Origin: Anaeramoeba flamelloides
Taxonomy: Eukaryota; Metamonada; Anaeramoebidae
Length of the DNA stretch: 64,000 bases
Direction of reading: 5' to 3'
Assembly (NCBI GenBank): GCA_027625915.1
Contig: JANTQA010000026.1
Span: forward strand, 6,944,001-7,008,000
Shown here: in pieces, positions 1 through 11,177 of the stretch
Layout: each line of letters opens with the position of its first letter
Position numbering within the stretch: position 1 is the stretch's first letter
Position numbers and translations under genes: made by a program
The notes under the pieces: model-generated
What the model was told of the DNA's origin: nothing
The model's input: the letters and a program-made list of their open reading frames with translations, nothing else
Databases searched by the model: none

Positions 1-1563
1 TATTTTATCTGTAGAGTGTTATAAAGTTTTCTTGTGGGTTTTTATTTTATTTCTGAAATCTGTTTATTTTCTAAATAAAACAGAAATTCAAAAACCTAAC
101 TAAAGTGTCCAAGGTTTTTTTTACTTTTTGTAATAAACCAAAAATTTATTAAATTTTGGGTTTATTCTCAAAAAATTAAAAAAAAAAACTAATGAAAGTG
201 TCTGTAGAGTGCCGTTGAGTGCCTTAAAACTTTTTAATTTCAGAAATTAAAAAAAACCTAACGAAAGTGTCCGTCAAGTGCCTAGCCTTTTGTGAGTTTT
301 CTGTTTATTTGAAAAATCGATAGATTTTCGTTAGCTTTTTTTGAGTTTTCTGTTTTATTTGGGAAGTGTTCTAGGTTTTTTTGAGGGTTTCTATTTTATT
401 TAGAAGTGTTCTAGTTTTTTTTTACTTTAGAAATAAACAGAAAATTTATTAAAATTTTCGGTTTATTTCTAAAGTAAAAAAAACCTAACTAAAATCTATT
501 GATTTTCTAAATAAATAGAAAAATCAAAACAACATAACGAAAATCTATTATTTTTTAAATAAACAGAAAACTCAAGAAAAGCTAACGGCGGTTTTCCAGA
601 ATTCAAAAGAATTGAGTAAAATCTTAGATTTAACTTTATTCTTTTAAAATTTAGAAAACCTAACGAAAATGTACTTGATTTTTTTTACTTTTTGAAATAA
701 ACCGAAAATTTATTTAAATTTTCTATCCATTTTTTAAATTCTGGAAAATTAACCGAAAAATAAAAATAAAATATTTTTTTCAATTTAAATCAATTAATAA
801 TCCTTTGATAGTCAAAATAATTGTTTATTCATTTGGAAGACATTTATTCATATTTTAAAATGGTTTTAAAATATATTATTATAATTAGTAACTTAATAGA
901 AACAATATTCAAATTTTTTATTATTAAATTTGAAAAAAAAAACAATACAACAACGGATTTTTCAATTTAAATTGTAAAATATCTTTAAAAAATAATTTTT
1001 TGATCCAAGATCTTTTATTAATCAATAGTGTTTATTATAAGTGAAGTTATCAAAAATTAAAAAATTAGCAAAGGTTTAATATTTTTTTCAATAAATATTT
1101 TCCTGATCGTGTTTTCAAGTATTTTGGGAGTTTTTTTAGTGATTCCAATTTTCACACCTTAAAAATTATCAAGAATAAAATTTTGACAAAAAAAGTTCAA
1201 AAAAGTATTTAAACTTTTTTCAAGTAATGTCATACCAACAAAAAAATTGGATTAAAAATCAAGAATCAATAAATGATGAATAATAAATTTGGAATATTAA
1301 AATAGTTATATTGAATTGAGCATGATCTAGCTAGATCTTTTAAAATTTATTTGATCTTGCTTTTTTTTGGAAATAGCTTTTAAATAAAAATCTTCTAATT
1401 GAAAAAAAAAAAATTGTTTTTTTAAAACAAAACTAATTTATTTGTTTATTCTTTTTTTGAATTATATTAATATTGTGATTTGAAATGATTCTTTCAATTT
1501 GTGTTTGATGATCAACATTCTTAAAAATTGATGTTATTTTCTTCAAAAAAAAAAAAAAACGAT
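1..1563. repeat. Repeat-filled intergenic region (families B and C)
   Basis: No gene seen. Bases 1-760 are a patchwork of short direct and inverted copies of a motif reading roughly AAAAACCTAACGAAAGTGTC, with its reverse complement ending in TTAGGTTTTT. Starts of such units are near 97, 190, 255, 485, 528 and 655. Around 585-650 there is a hairpin-forming stretch built on AGAATTCAAAAGAATT and its complement. Bases ~765-1430 form a second block that is recognisable again, in the same order, at ~20110-21150. Shared landmarks are TTAATAGTGTTTATTATAA, AATTTTCACACC and GGAAATAGCTT. I take both as old dispersed repeats of unknown type. Part of family B recurs at 10865-10950, 19790-20110 and 45005-45110. 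Confidence 0.6.
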
Positions 1564-3807
1564 TTAATTTTCTTTAATTTGTAGAAAATGTTCTTCCACT
1601 TCTTGCACTGTCGGAGAAATTTTTTTAGCGTAACATTTCAAACATATTTCATTCCAATGTTTCCACAACTGTATAATTTTTGTTTCTACTCTTTTTTTAG
1701 CGATTTGTATCAGCTTATAATCTGAGGGCAAATGCTTCGTAATTCTTTTATACATTGAGCTTCTGCGGTCTGGGAAAGGCTTATTAATAAATTTCTTTAG
1801 TCTCACCGAAAGTGCCTGTTTACTAAATTCCTTTTGGAAGACAACTTCTTCTGGTGTATTGGAATCAAGTTGCACATCAATTTTGCCAAAGAATTCGATC
1901 AAATCAGAAAATTCTTTGTAAATAATTTTTTTTTCGATATAGTCGCTCATACATTTTTCATAGGTGGACTCTGCTTCCTCGACATACGGGTGTAAGAATT
2001 TGGCTAACTGTGGCCTCTCCTTGACCGTTTCTGAAAAATATTTAAAATTTTCAAGTAAAATGATGTCTCCCTTTTTTTGTTTTTCTTTAGCACAGGCCTT
2101 TAACCATTTAAACATTTCTACAACGATCTTTTGATACACGGTATCGGCCAAATCACGCTGAGAGTTTCGTACATATGTTTCCATCAAGTCATAAAAAATT
2201 GGAAACTTTTGGAACACCAGGGCGATCTCTCTCCCTTTGCTTGGCAATTTAGCTTCTGTTATTGAAAAGGTTTGCTGATCAATGAATTCTGAAAAGATGC
2301 GATGTAATTGTTGTGATAATTTTGAGAAGAGAGTTATTAACACTGCGGATTTATTGGTATATCTTTTATGTCTTTTATCAACAGAGGCTAACATTTGGAT
2401 TAAAGAAAATTGGTTTATTTTGTTTGATTTCAAAATTTTTGTTTGAAATAATTTTGTTACAAATTTATTAAAAATTTCTTCTGCAGTATAATCCGAATTG
2501 GAGAATGTATTTTTTTCATTCTTAATCTTGTCTAAATTTTTTGATTTAAGTTCGTTTTCCTTCTCTTCATTTTTTTCTATTTCTTTCTCTTTATTTTTTT
2601 CTTTTTCTTCATCTATTCCTTTCTCTTTATTGCCCTCTTCCTTTTTTTCCGTTTCTGTCTCCTTTTCCTTTTCCTTTTCCTTTTCCTTTTCGTTTTTGTT
2701 TTTTTCTTCTTCTTTCTTTTTTTTTTCTTTTGGTATTTGAAAAAATTTGTTACAAAATTTTTGTTCATCCAAAAATACTGGAATTAAATCATCTAGTATC
2801 ATTTTAAATAGATACCATAATTTTTTTTTGGATCCGTCATGATTTTTTTGTGTTGATACCCCCGTTGATAATTGCAAAATAATATTACCCTTATTACTTT
2901 CTTTTAAAATCTTGCCTGATTGGAAATCAAAATAATAATTAAATTGCTTTTTATATAAGTGGCGAAGTGTACGGATATACTTTGCTTGGAATTTTTTATA
3001 GTTGTTGTCGTCCAAGTCTGCAAGCCATAGATTTAATTTGTAAAATTTGATAAAAAATTTATGGATCTTTTGATAGCTATAAAGTGTGGGCTTTGTGGGC
3101 TTCTTTTTTAAGGTTTGTTCAATTGTGGACGAGAGCTTGCTCAGCTCGCTTTCGAGAAAATCAAATAGCTTGGTGGCAAAACTATACTTGAGCTCATAGT
3201 ACCCATTGAGCTGGGTCTGGATCCCTTCCATTTGTAACACCTCCTGCGGTAAGTCATTCGTTAAGACCCTTTTTAAATCCTCTGCTGCATTAATAACATA
3301 GGGCAGCCTTGTTAGGTTCGTTAGCCTGGGCCTTTCCAAATAGTTCTCCGTTTCGTCGTCAACAGTCACAGAACGCAAAATGTTCTCCAAAGTTGAATAC
3401 AGCCTTTTGTTGTTCTTGTCTTGAATGGCCATTTTATGTGAGCTCTTCTGGATTTTCATCACCTGCTTATTCATCTTTGAGACCTCCACGTTATACTCGT
3501 CGAACCATTTCTTCATATTGCTTAAAGAGCTTTCTGCTTCGTTGCATTGCTTGATCAGCTTTTTGGACGCTCCCCTTGAATGGATCAATTGGACAATGTT
3601 TGCCTGTTCGAGCATCAATAGCTGCGTTTCCAAAATTGGCACCAAATTTTCCGCATTGTTTTGCTCAACATTCAGTTCTTTCAGTATAAAATCAATGTCT
3701 TTTTCTTCTTGCTTTGAGATCTCTCCTACACCATAAAAATATTGACCCAGCCCTTGCTTGGAATCCATTCTTTGTGTGGAACTTTCTCGGCTATCAAATT
3801 TCTTCAT
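1564..3807 (-). CDS. SEC3: Exocyst complex component Sec3 (EXOC1), C-terminal region without the PH domain
   Basis: Single-exon 747-residue protein. Sec3 is a subunit of the octameric exocyst, which tethers secretory vesicles to the plasma membrane. Residues ~30-240 match the N-terminal part of the Sec3 C-terminal family domain: a helical stretch with NLVPILETQLLMLEQANIVQ, a coiled coil, then NNKRLYSTLENIL and INAAEDLKRVL, the same order as in animal and plant Sec3. A Lys/Glu-rich low-complexity insert (residues ~358-432) interrupts the domain; the C-terminal helical part follows (SEFIDQQTFS, AKFLHPYVEEAESTYEK). Animal and fungal Sec3 begin with a PIP2-binding PH-like domain before this region. 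It is absent here and I find no upstream exon for it at 3808-4300. The ATG at 3807 begins a charged, non-hydrophobic N-terminus. Either the PH domain was lost or a distant 5' exon was missed. Identification is by motif order, fairly secure. Confidence 0.82.
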   Translation of the reverse strand: MKKFDSRESSTQRMDSKQGLGQYFYGVGEISKQEEKDIDFILKELNVEQNNAENLVPILETQLLMLEQANIVQLIHSRGASKKLIKQCNEAESSLSNMKKWFDEYNVEVSKMNKQVMKIQKSSHKMAIQDKNNKRLYSTLENILRSVTVDDETENYLERPRLTNLTRLPYVINAAEDLKRVLTNDLPQEVLQMEGIQTQLNGYYELKYSFATKLFDFLESELSKLSSTIEQTLKKKPTKPTLYSYQKIHKFFIKFYKLNLWLADLDDNNYKKFQAKYIRTLRHLYKKQFNYYFDFQSGKILKESNKGNIILQLSTGVSTQKNHDGSKKKLWYLFKMILDDLIPVFLDEQKFCNKFFQIPKEKKKKEEEKNKNEKEKEKEKEKETETEKKEEGNKEKGIDEEKEKNKEKEIEKNEEKENELKSKNLDKIKNEKNTFSNSDYTAEEIFNKFVTKLFQTKILKSNKINQFSLIQMLASVDKRHKRYTNKSAVLITLFSKLSQQLHRIFSEFIDQQTFSITEAKLPSKGREIALVFQKFPIFYDLMETYVRNSQRDLADTVYQKIVVEMFKWLKACAKEKQKKGDIILLENFKYFSETVKERPQLAKFLHPYVEEAESTYEKCMSDYIEKKIIYKEFSDLIEFFGKIDVQLDSNTPEEVVFQKEFSKQALSVRLKKFINKPFPDRRSSMYKRITKHLPSDYKLIQIAKKRVETKIIQLWKHWNEICLKCYAKKISPTVQEVEEHFLQIKEN

Positions 3808-5394
3808 TTTTCTTGGTGGATCGTCGTTTTGTTGTTTATTTGGTTGTTTTATAAAATGTAATTAAAAGAAGAATTTTGAAAAAGAAAGAAAACAAAAACC
3901 AAAAAATGACACGAGTATGATCATAAATGACTTCTGAAAACAAGTTTGAAAAATATTTTAAGAGTAAATAGGAAATACAGTATTTTTTGTTGGGAAAGGT
4001 GTATTCATTATTTTCTTAGTCGTGTTTTTCAATGAATTTATTACACAAGAATATTGAATTTGATATTGGGATATATTTTGGAAAATATTAACATTATATC
4101 TTCTGTTGAGGTTCTGAATATTGAGTTCATATTTCCACATAAGCTGGCTATTTAAATTTTTTCTTTTACTGTAAGATTTTAAGTAGATCTAATGAAATAA
4201 TTTATTACTTCTTTTCAATCTATAAGAAAAGTATAATGCGAAAAAAAAATAACAAGAAATAGTGTTTGAATTTGAAATATTAATACAAGAATAATAGTGT
4301 GGTAATAAACCGATAATTAATTCAAACAATCTATTGCCCATCTTTTAATAATTTAATCAACCTCTTTGTATAATAAACCAAAAAATAACCCTTTATGGCA
4401 AATGTCTTGGATATTGAGTTGAAGAAAATAATATGGAAATAATTTAACAAAATTATCAGTGTTTGTTATGTTAATTTAAATTTTATTTTAGATTTGGTTT
4501 TATTAGGATCTTTTAAAAAAATTATTTATTTTTGGTAATTGAGTAAGAGGGAAATAAAAATTCAAAAACACAAAAATGAAAAGTTATTCTTAAATCAATT
4601 CATTAGTCTTTGATTCATAAATTTGGATCACAAAAATAATTGAAATTTTTCCTTTTTTTAATAAACCTTAAGGAAAGTTCGCTTTTTAAATACATTGTAT
4701 TTTAATTTAATGACTATAATGTGATTTATTAACTTTAAAGTTTGATAAGTTAATAAATCATGTTAAAAGTTAGAATTTAGTGTTTTCTTTAAATATTTTT
4801 AATATCGAATTTGATAAAACCTCTTTATAGAAACCAAATTCGAAATAGATCTTGAAGGGTTAGAAAATACATAATTCCACTGTTAAGTGTCCCCTCAACT
4901 TTTTATTCAAGTATTATTTATTTAAAGGTAAGGGTAAAATAAACTTTATCATTATCTGGAGGAAAATTTCAGTGAGAAGTCAAAGATATTTATTTTAAAT
5001 TTTACATATAAATTTTTATAAAATTTTTTAAAATATCAAAAATTTTTCCAGAAAATCCCCAAAAAAAAGAAATATTCAAGTGCTTTGATTTTCCTCCAAC
5101 AAATAATGAATAATTAATTTTTTTTTATTTTTATTACAATATTGTATTATGACTCTCAGATAATATAAAAATAGATAGTACTTAAAAATCAAATTCAGTT
5201 GAAGATCGATCAACAAAAAATACAAATAGTATATACTTACCACTTAAAGAAAATAATCTATTTTTCATTTTTCAGAGATTATAAAAATCAAAAAAAAACT
5301 AAATTTGTAAGAAATAATCAAAAAAATATCATTTTTAAATAGAATTAATCTGATGAATTTTCTTTTTTTAAGTGTTTATCCCCTGAAGAAACAC
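3808..5394. other. Intergenic, no gene recognised
   Basis: About 1.6 kb of very AT-rich sequence with stops in all frames. I see no exon with convincing splice sites, no RNA gene and no clear terminal-repeat element. It presumably contains the promoter of the leftward Sec3 gene in its first few hundred bases, but no motif can be named. Confidence 0.5.
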
Positions 5395-6200
5395 TATTTC
5401 ATAAATTGTTACTCACTTTAAATAATTAATTGAATAATTCTACTTTATTATTCAAGAATAATTAATAATTAAATCTAATCAATAATTCACATTTTAATTA
5501 TTCTAAATACCTAATAACATTACAATCAGTTCCACTTTTAAGGAAAAAACTTTCAACGAAATTTAAGGCACAATAAAAATCTCAAATTAAGGCACAAAAT
5601 CATATCCTAGTACAATAAATTGTAAAAAAAAAAAATTTCAAATTTTGGGTATTAATTTGAGATTTTTTTGTGCCTTAAATTCGGTTGAAAGTTTGTGCCG
5701 TAAAAATGGAACTGACTGTATATTTTAAAAATTAAAAAAAAAATAAAATCAAAAACTAAAAAAAAAGTGAATAAAAATTATTAAAATTGGCATCTTAGAT
5801 TTTTTTGTACTGAACTTCACTGAAAAAAGCTTAACAATCAGATTATTTACTAATAATTAAATTCATTTTAAGTGGATATTATATGGCCGAAATTTTCTTA
5901 GTTTTTATTCGTCTTTTCAAAGATCTATTTTTTTTTTTAACATGATCTTTTACAAATTTAAAAAAAACCAAAAAAAAAAAAAAAAAAAAAAAAAAAATGA
6001 AAAAATCAAAAAAAAAAAAAAAAAGAAAAACACTTAGAAAAACAAAAAAAAAAAAATTATAAAAAGCAAAACAAAAATATGTAAAATTAGAAAGAACCGT
6101 TCTGATCCAAAAATGTGTAAATTTTTTTTGATCAGAATGTGATACAAACCCTCAAAAAAAAATTTCAATTATCATTATAAAGTGAGTAAACTTTTTTAAA
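5395..6200 (+). repeat. Dispersed repeat family G, copy 1, interrupted by a MITE
   Basis: Bases 5395-5520 and 5721-6200 together match 11695-12240, which is continuous. Shared landmarks include TATTCAAGAA, a block reading ACTAATAATTAAATTCATTTT, CATGATCTTTT, AAACCCTCAAAA and TAAAGTGAGT. In copy 1 the sequence is split by the 196-bp palindromic MITE at 5523-5718. The 5950-6060 part is inflated by long A runs. The nature of the family is unknown; no terminal inverted repeats or coding remnant was seen. Confidence 0.65.
5523..5718. mobile_element. Palindromic TA-target MITE, family A, copy 1
   Basis: A 196-bp element that is almost entirely one inverted repeat. The left arm reads (TA)CAATCAGTTCCACTTTTA, then ACTTTCAACGAAATTTAAGG and AAAATCTCAAATTAAGGCAC. 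The right arm is the reverse complement, ending TGGAACTGACTG(TA). The centre is a short A/T loop near 5620-5640. TA dinucleotides flank both ends, as in Tc1/mariner-type insertion. There is no coding capacity. It lies inside repeat family G, whose uninterrupted counterpart is at 11695-12240. Confidence 0.88.
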
Positions 6201-6202
6201 AA

Positions 6203-6429
6203 ATAAGCTATATTTCAAAAATAGGGGCAGATTTTCCATCATAAAAAAATTATTTAATTGTTTTTTTTTTTTGAATAATAATTTATTTTACTAAAGTTTT
6301 TAGAGATAATAACCAAGATATATTAATAAATAAAAATAAAGTGTAATCATTTTATTTTTTGAAAGACAAACCAAACAAGAAAAAAATAATAAAAAAAAAG
6401 TTTGCCCCTAATTTTGAAATTTGGCTTAC
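6203..6429. mobile_element. Short terminal-inverted-repeat element (MITE), single copy in window
   Basis: A ~227-bp element bounded by ~30-bp imperfect inverted repeats. The left end reads ATAAGCTATATTTCAAAAAT then AGGGGCAGATTTT. The right end, read on the minus strand, is GTAAGCCAAATTTCAAAATT then AGGGGCAAACTTT. The interior is AT-rich and non-coding. No target duplication could be assigned with confidence, so the boundaries are approximate. Confidence 0.65.
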
Positions 6430-6604
6430 ATTAGAATCATCAATATTTACAATAAGACAAAATTAAAAATGAAATAATATTATTGCTCCGGGTATAAATT
6501 TGGTAAAAATAATCTATTATAAATATTAAAGAACGAATAATTATTGGATTTTTTATTCAAGGGTAAAAAGTAAAATTTTTCTTTTTGGTAATCTAAACCC
6601 CAAT

Positions 6605-6797
6605 TCAAAATTTTTAACACACCAAAATTCAATTTGTGAAAAAAAAAAACTTATTTAATCAATTCAAGAAGAAATACCAAATTAGAACCATTCACTAATT
6701 GAAATGTTAACACTTGTTTATAAATTACAATACTCACAAAACAATAAATAAATAATTATCAATACAAATAAATCATGGGTGTGTTAAAAATTTTGGA
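6605..6797. mobile_element. Short terminal-inverted-repeat element (MITE), single copy in window
   Basis: A ~193-bp stretch bounded by the inverted pair TCAAAATTTTTAACACACC (from 6605) and GGTGTGTTAAAAATTTTGGA (to 6797). The terminal repeats are about 19-20 bp with one or two mismatches. The interior is non-coding. No clear target-site duplication was found; the element is inferred from the inverted repeats and MITE-like size. Confidence 0.6.
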
Positions 6798-7129
6798 GAG
6801 AGCAAAACAAAAAAATACATTAGTAAATTTGTTGAAATTCTATTAGGAATATTGATCGATCAAATGGTTAGATACTACCAACTAATTTTATATGAGTTCT
6901 TCCATTTATACAATTCGACTTTAACATAATATCGATGGTTGAAAAAAATTTTTGATCCAACGAAACAAATTACTAATTCAAACAATGAAATGAAAACAAA
7001 AACTAAAAGATGAAAAAATGATTTTCATAACTTACAAAAATCAAAATTTTCACCAATTTCAATGAAATTGTATTATTGTGATTGTTTGGAACGTTTTATC
7101 TGTGTGGAAAATTTTGAATTTTAGTTTAG

Positions 7130-7760
7130 TTTTTAATATTATTTTCTCAAATCTAAAAATAGAAACTCAAAATAATTTTATTCAAGTATTAAAAAGTTAA
7201 TCTTTAAAACTTTCAAATTTACCATTTTTCCCTTTTTTTAATATCAAATATTCTGTCAATAATCATCAACATAAAAAACCTAAAACTCTTAATAGTTTTG
7301 TTTCCTTTCTCTAGAATTAAGTTGTTTTTTAAATATATTTTTATTAATCAAAATAATTTGTCAAAAAAATCTATTGGTAAATAATTTAATTTTTCAAAAA
7401 AATTGATTATTTTAATGACTAATATATGTTTCAAGACAAATTTAAGAAAGATATTTTGTAACTTTTGTAGTATGAATATTGATAATTCAATCATTAAATT
7501 TAGAGCGAAATGCAGATTTTTTTCTGAATTTGCTGGGTTTTTTTACATGAAAAAAGAATCTTTTTTAATTGATGAGATCAAGAAATATACTACATTACTA
7601 ATCGATTGTTTAGAATCATTTGAACCATGAAAGCACTAATGCGATTAATACTTAATAGAAACAATTTCCTTTAATCTTAGACTTCTTGGTTGTTGTACAC
7701 TGATACCTTAAACTTAAAAAATTAAGTTTACATTTCCTTTAACAGCTGAATCTCTCTAAT
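7130..7760 (+). repeat. Dispersed repeat family I, copy 1 (uninterrupted)
   Basis: Matches 52610-53060 plus 53540-53690 over its whole length. Shared landmarks are TCTAAAAATAGAAAC, AATAATCATCAACATAAAAA, AATTTAAGAAAGATATTTTG, ATATTGATAATTCAA, TTTTTAATTGATGAGATCAA and CTAATCGATT. This copy lacks the 475-bp Tc1-like insert present in copy 2, so it serves as the empty site. A 75-codon open frame at 7403-7630 has a diverged, disrupted counterpart in copy 2. It could be a remnant coding segment of the repeat, but I recognise no domain. Confidence 0.7.
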
Positions 7761-7899
7761 TTTTCAAAACAAATCTCTTTCTTGTAAAAAAGATACATGA
7801 CGAGAATAACTCACCTACTGAAATAATTTCAAGAATTTTTTTGAACTTTGAGTTTGACAATCGACAAGATTTCAGTTTCCTAATCTTCTTTCAACATTT

Positions 7900-8240
7900 T
7901 TCAAATTTCAAAACTTCTCACAGAATTTTTGAAACCCCAAAAAGTACACAAAAAAATGATTTCTCAAAGATAACATTTTAAATTTGTTTGAAAAAAGTTT
8001 AAAGTTCTCTTCAAGAACAAGATTTATTAGCTTTCAAAAACCTTAAAGTGCATTTTTAATAAAATGAAAAAGTCATAGGGTCTTTTTGTTAAATGTTTTC
8101 AAAATCACTTATTGAAAAAACTTTATTGAATTGAGAATTCTTGAATTTTGATCTTTTGAATTCCTTTCAAAATTTTCAATAATTTCAAAAAAACAAAAAG
8201 CTTGTGAATTAAAAAAAGTTATCTCAGTTTTTCATATTCT
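7900..8240 (+). repeat. Dispersed repeat family F, copy 1
   Basis: Corresponds in order to 33170-33530. Shared landmarks are AAAGATAACATTTT, AATTTGTTTG, AAAAAGTCATAGGGT, TTTTGATCTTTT and AATTAAAAAAAGTTATC. It is diverged, with indels, and has no terminal repeats or coding content that I can recognise. It ends shortly before the DUF4476-like gene at 8392-9227. Confidence 0.55.
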
Positions 8241-8391
8241 TGACATGTTAAAGCCAAAAATATTTCATTTTTTTGATTTTTTATTTTGTGAGCTTGACAT
8301 CCAGTAATTTTTTAATTTTTTTATTTTTAAAAATGTCTTTCTAAGCTAACTTTTGTTTGTGTTTGGTTTTCTATCCAAAAATTCTAAACAG

Positions 8392-9227
8392 TGGGAAGTT
8401 GTTGCAAAAAACTAAGAAAAGATACAGACTCTGACAATGAAAAAATGAAGTTAGTGGACAACCAAGACCAAATCGTAGTGTTAATCACCTTTACTCTTAA
8501 ACTTAAAATGAACAAAAAAAAAAAATAAAGATTAATTTTTTCTCTTTTTTGTTTATTCACACGTTAATAGGATCCAGATCGAACTGAAATTGATGAAAAA
8601 ATTTTTAAGCAATACTTAGAAATGATCAAAACGTTAACAAAAAGCAAAAGAAGAGAGAAAAAATATCTTCTCTTAAGACAAAGATACCTTATCACTTTTG
8701 ATCAATTTATTCAATTACTCAAGTCGATCATCTTTTTTTCCGAACAAATCAAGTGTTCAGAGATTCTTTCGAAATCGATTTGGGACATCCCAGATAAAAC
8801 TCTCCTTACCGAAGAATTTGGAGAAATTCATGGAAAAAAAATTGAAAATGCATTATCTTGTATGAAAAAAGAAGAAAATTATGTTGGTGGGAATTTTGAA
8901 GTTGTTAGTGATGACAATTATGTTTCTTCTTTTGAAAATCAAAGTATTAAAAACGATGATGATTCAGAAGAAGACGAAGAAGAAGAAGAAGCTGAAGATC
9001 AGAGTAATAAAAACGATGATGATTCAGAAGATGACGAAGTTAAAGATCAAAGTATTAAAGAAGATGATGATTCAGAAGATGACGAAGATGAAGATGATGA
9101 AGACGATGAAGATGAAGATGATGAAGAAGGTGATGAAGAAGTTAAAGATCAAAGTATTAAAAACGATGACGATTCAGAAGATGACGAAGACGAAGATGAA
9201 GAAGAAGACGAAGAAGATAAAAAATAA
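8392..9227 (+). CDS. DUF4476-like protein with an acidic repeat tail; two or three exons
   Basis: Exons 8392-8474 and 8571-9227 are joined in frame by a 96-bp intron (donor GTAGTG, acceptor TTAATAG). Exon 8571-9227 is open upstream of its first ATG at 8622, which argues that translation starts in an earlier exon. The earlier exon begins with TG after a CAG acceptor. A donor CCA/GTAATT at 8303 would complete a split start codon A|TG and give an N-terminus MGSCCKKLRKD, a plausible myristoylation/palmitoylation signal. If that is wrong, Met from the ATG at 8445 or 8622 would be used. Residues ~45-125 (LITFDQFIQLLKSIIFFSEQ, then a conserved ...I.D... and EEFGEIHGKKIENAL) resemble DUF4476, a helical domain of unknown function. 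The last ~100 residues are Asp/Glu-rich, with a repeated unit QSIKNDDDSEDDE occurring about four times. Function unknown. Confidence 0.55.
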
Positions 9228-11177
9228 AAGAGAAATTTTACGAAAAGTAGTATTATTGATCTGGTGAAATAACAAAACATCAGAATTGCTGATTTTTATG
9301 AGCAAACTAAAGACGAATTAAAAAAAGTCATTCTGTAATCTCGGTTCATACAATTCTTCTTTTGGAATAATTTTTTAGTGTTAAGAAATCGTTTTTATTC
9401 AAAATAAAAAAAGTTTATTTTTTTTTTTTTATTGAGGAAGTGTAAATTACACTCTAGGCGTATCTTATACTTAAATCTCTGAAAGGGAATTAAAGATTAA
9501 AATCATAGGTTTCACAATTAATAATTAAGAGTTAAAACCCAAAAGTTAAAATTTTCACTTGGTTATATAGCGAAATGAAGATCAGAAAAGAAATTTTTTA
9601 CTTTTGTGGTGTATAGTTGATTGTTAGCATTCAAAGTATTGGTTGAAAAATAGTTTATTAATTTTAATTTCACGGCAAAATAAAAACCCCAAATTATATG
9701 TCAAGTTGATTTGTTTAATCTATCTTTGGAAAATGTTGATGGTTTAACTTTTATTCCGATCTCAACATTATATTGTGGCATTTTATTATATATAGGAAAA
9801 AATTTCATAAATTGTTTTTAATAAAGAAAGCACTTTAAAAACACAAAATCAAACAAAATCGAGCGAAAATATACAAAAATAGTTTTTTGATACTCTTGAT
9901 TCTTAGGAAAAGAGTAAAATTAATAACTTATGGTCTTGAACTCTTACTTTAATCCAAATTACTCAATATTTTAATAGGGGTAGTATATGTTGGATTAATA
10001 TAAAAAAAAAAAAAAAAAAGAAAAGAAATGGGAACCAATCTTCATATCTATTATTTCATGTTGACTTATTGTGAAATATTTTGAATTTAAACTTAACTGC
10101 TATTTTTCAAAAATAATAAAAAAAAAAGGATATAACTAATGAGAAGTCTAAATATACAAATCTATTTATAGTTGTAATATCCCTGGAATTTTTATTATTA
10201 GTAAATCGAATCTAAGGATAGGTTGAGGGATTCAAGGATTATCCCAAAAATATTAGTATTGTTTTTAATGTAAATGTTCAATCAACCCACCAACCAGTCT
10301 AAAAACTACAAAAAAAAATATCTTTTGAACAGATCACTGTTTTACTTTATATATTTTGAGTCATTTCGTAAAATTAGTAGCATTTTTTTATATATCTTTG
10401 TTTTGATCAAATTATTATTTTTCTAATTGAAATTATTATTAAATAAATGGATATTTTAACAACTTCAAATTGGTATAAATTTATAACATTTAAATAAAAA
10501 GTAATAATATAATTGATAAATAATTTCCAATTAATTGAATCTTTCAAATCCAAAAAATAGATTTTTTTTTTTTTTTTGCAATTAATTAGGATATGTACTT
10601 GAAATAATAATAATAAATTACTCTTGAAACTTTTTGAATTCAATAATGATATGAACTGAATAATTTTTTTAAATTCAACACAATAATACATTTGAAAAAT
10701 TGGAGTACTCATCACTAATATTACTTTTTCATTATAAATCAAATTATTAAATATATTGGATTTATAAAAAAAGGAAATAAATTTCCTCTTACAATATTTT
10801 TTTGTTTTTTAATCTTAAAAATAATCTGAAAATTGATCAATTTTTTTGTTTATTTCAAAAAAAGGTTACTGCTAGCTTTGCCAGAATTAAAAGAATTGTG
10901 TAAAAATCTAATATTTTATTTAATTCTTTTAAATTAAAAAAAATAAAGTTAGTTTTTCTTGATTTTTTTTTTTTTATTTGAAAATTGGTATATTTTCAGA
11001 AACAAAAACAGAAAAGTCTTAAATTCACAGTTGAATGTTTTTTAATTTTTTTTTTTTTTGATAAGAAGTTAGATATATTTTCAAAACAACTGAATGAATT
11101 TATTAAGACCTAGGTATTTGAATACACTTGGCTGCAAATGAAGACACTAATATTTATTGATATTATTATTAAACTTG
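9228..11177. other. Intergenic, no gene recognised
   Basis: About 1.95 kb of AT-rich DNA. Bases 10865-10950 carry a fragment of repeat family B (a CTAGCTTTGCCAGAATTAAA-type hairpin). Long T or A runs occur near 9415, 10000 and 10560. A 111-codon open frame on the minus strand at 10407-10742 is of extreme AT composition, has no recognisable domain and looks like chance. Confidence 0.5.

Noticed and set aside
2498-2740. Plus-strand Ser/Phe-rich open frame inside the Sec3 gene
   Set aside because: It is the antisense of the Lys/Glu-rich insert of Sec3; low-complexity DNA keeps several frames open.
7403-7630. 75-codon open frame shared in part with 52909-53094
   Set aside because: The counterpart differs by frame-disrupting changes and the similarity extends evenly beyond the frame, so it is repeat DNA and not a conserved gene.
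10407-10742. 111-codon minus-strand open frame
   Set aside because: It is extremely AT-rich, dominated by Ile/Lys/Phe/Asn, with no domain and no composition difference from its flanks.
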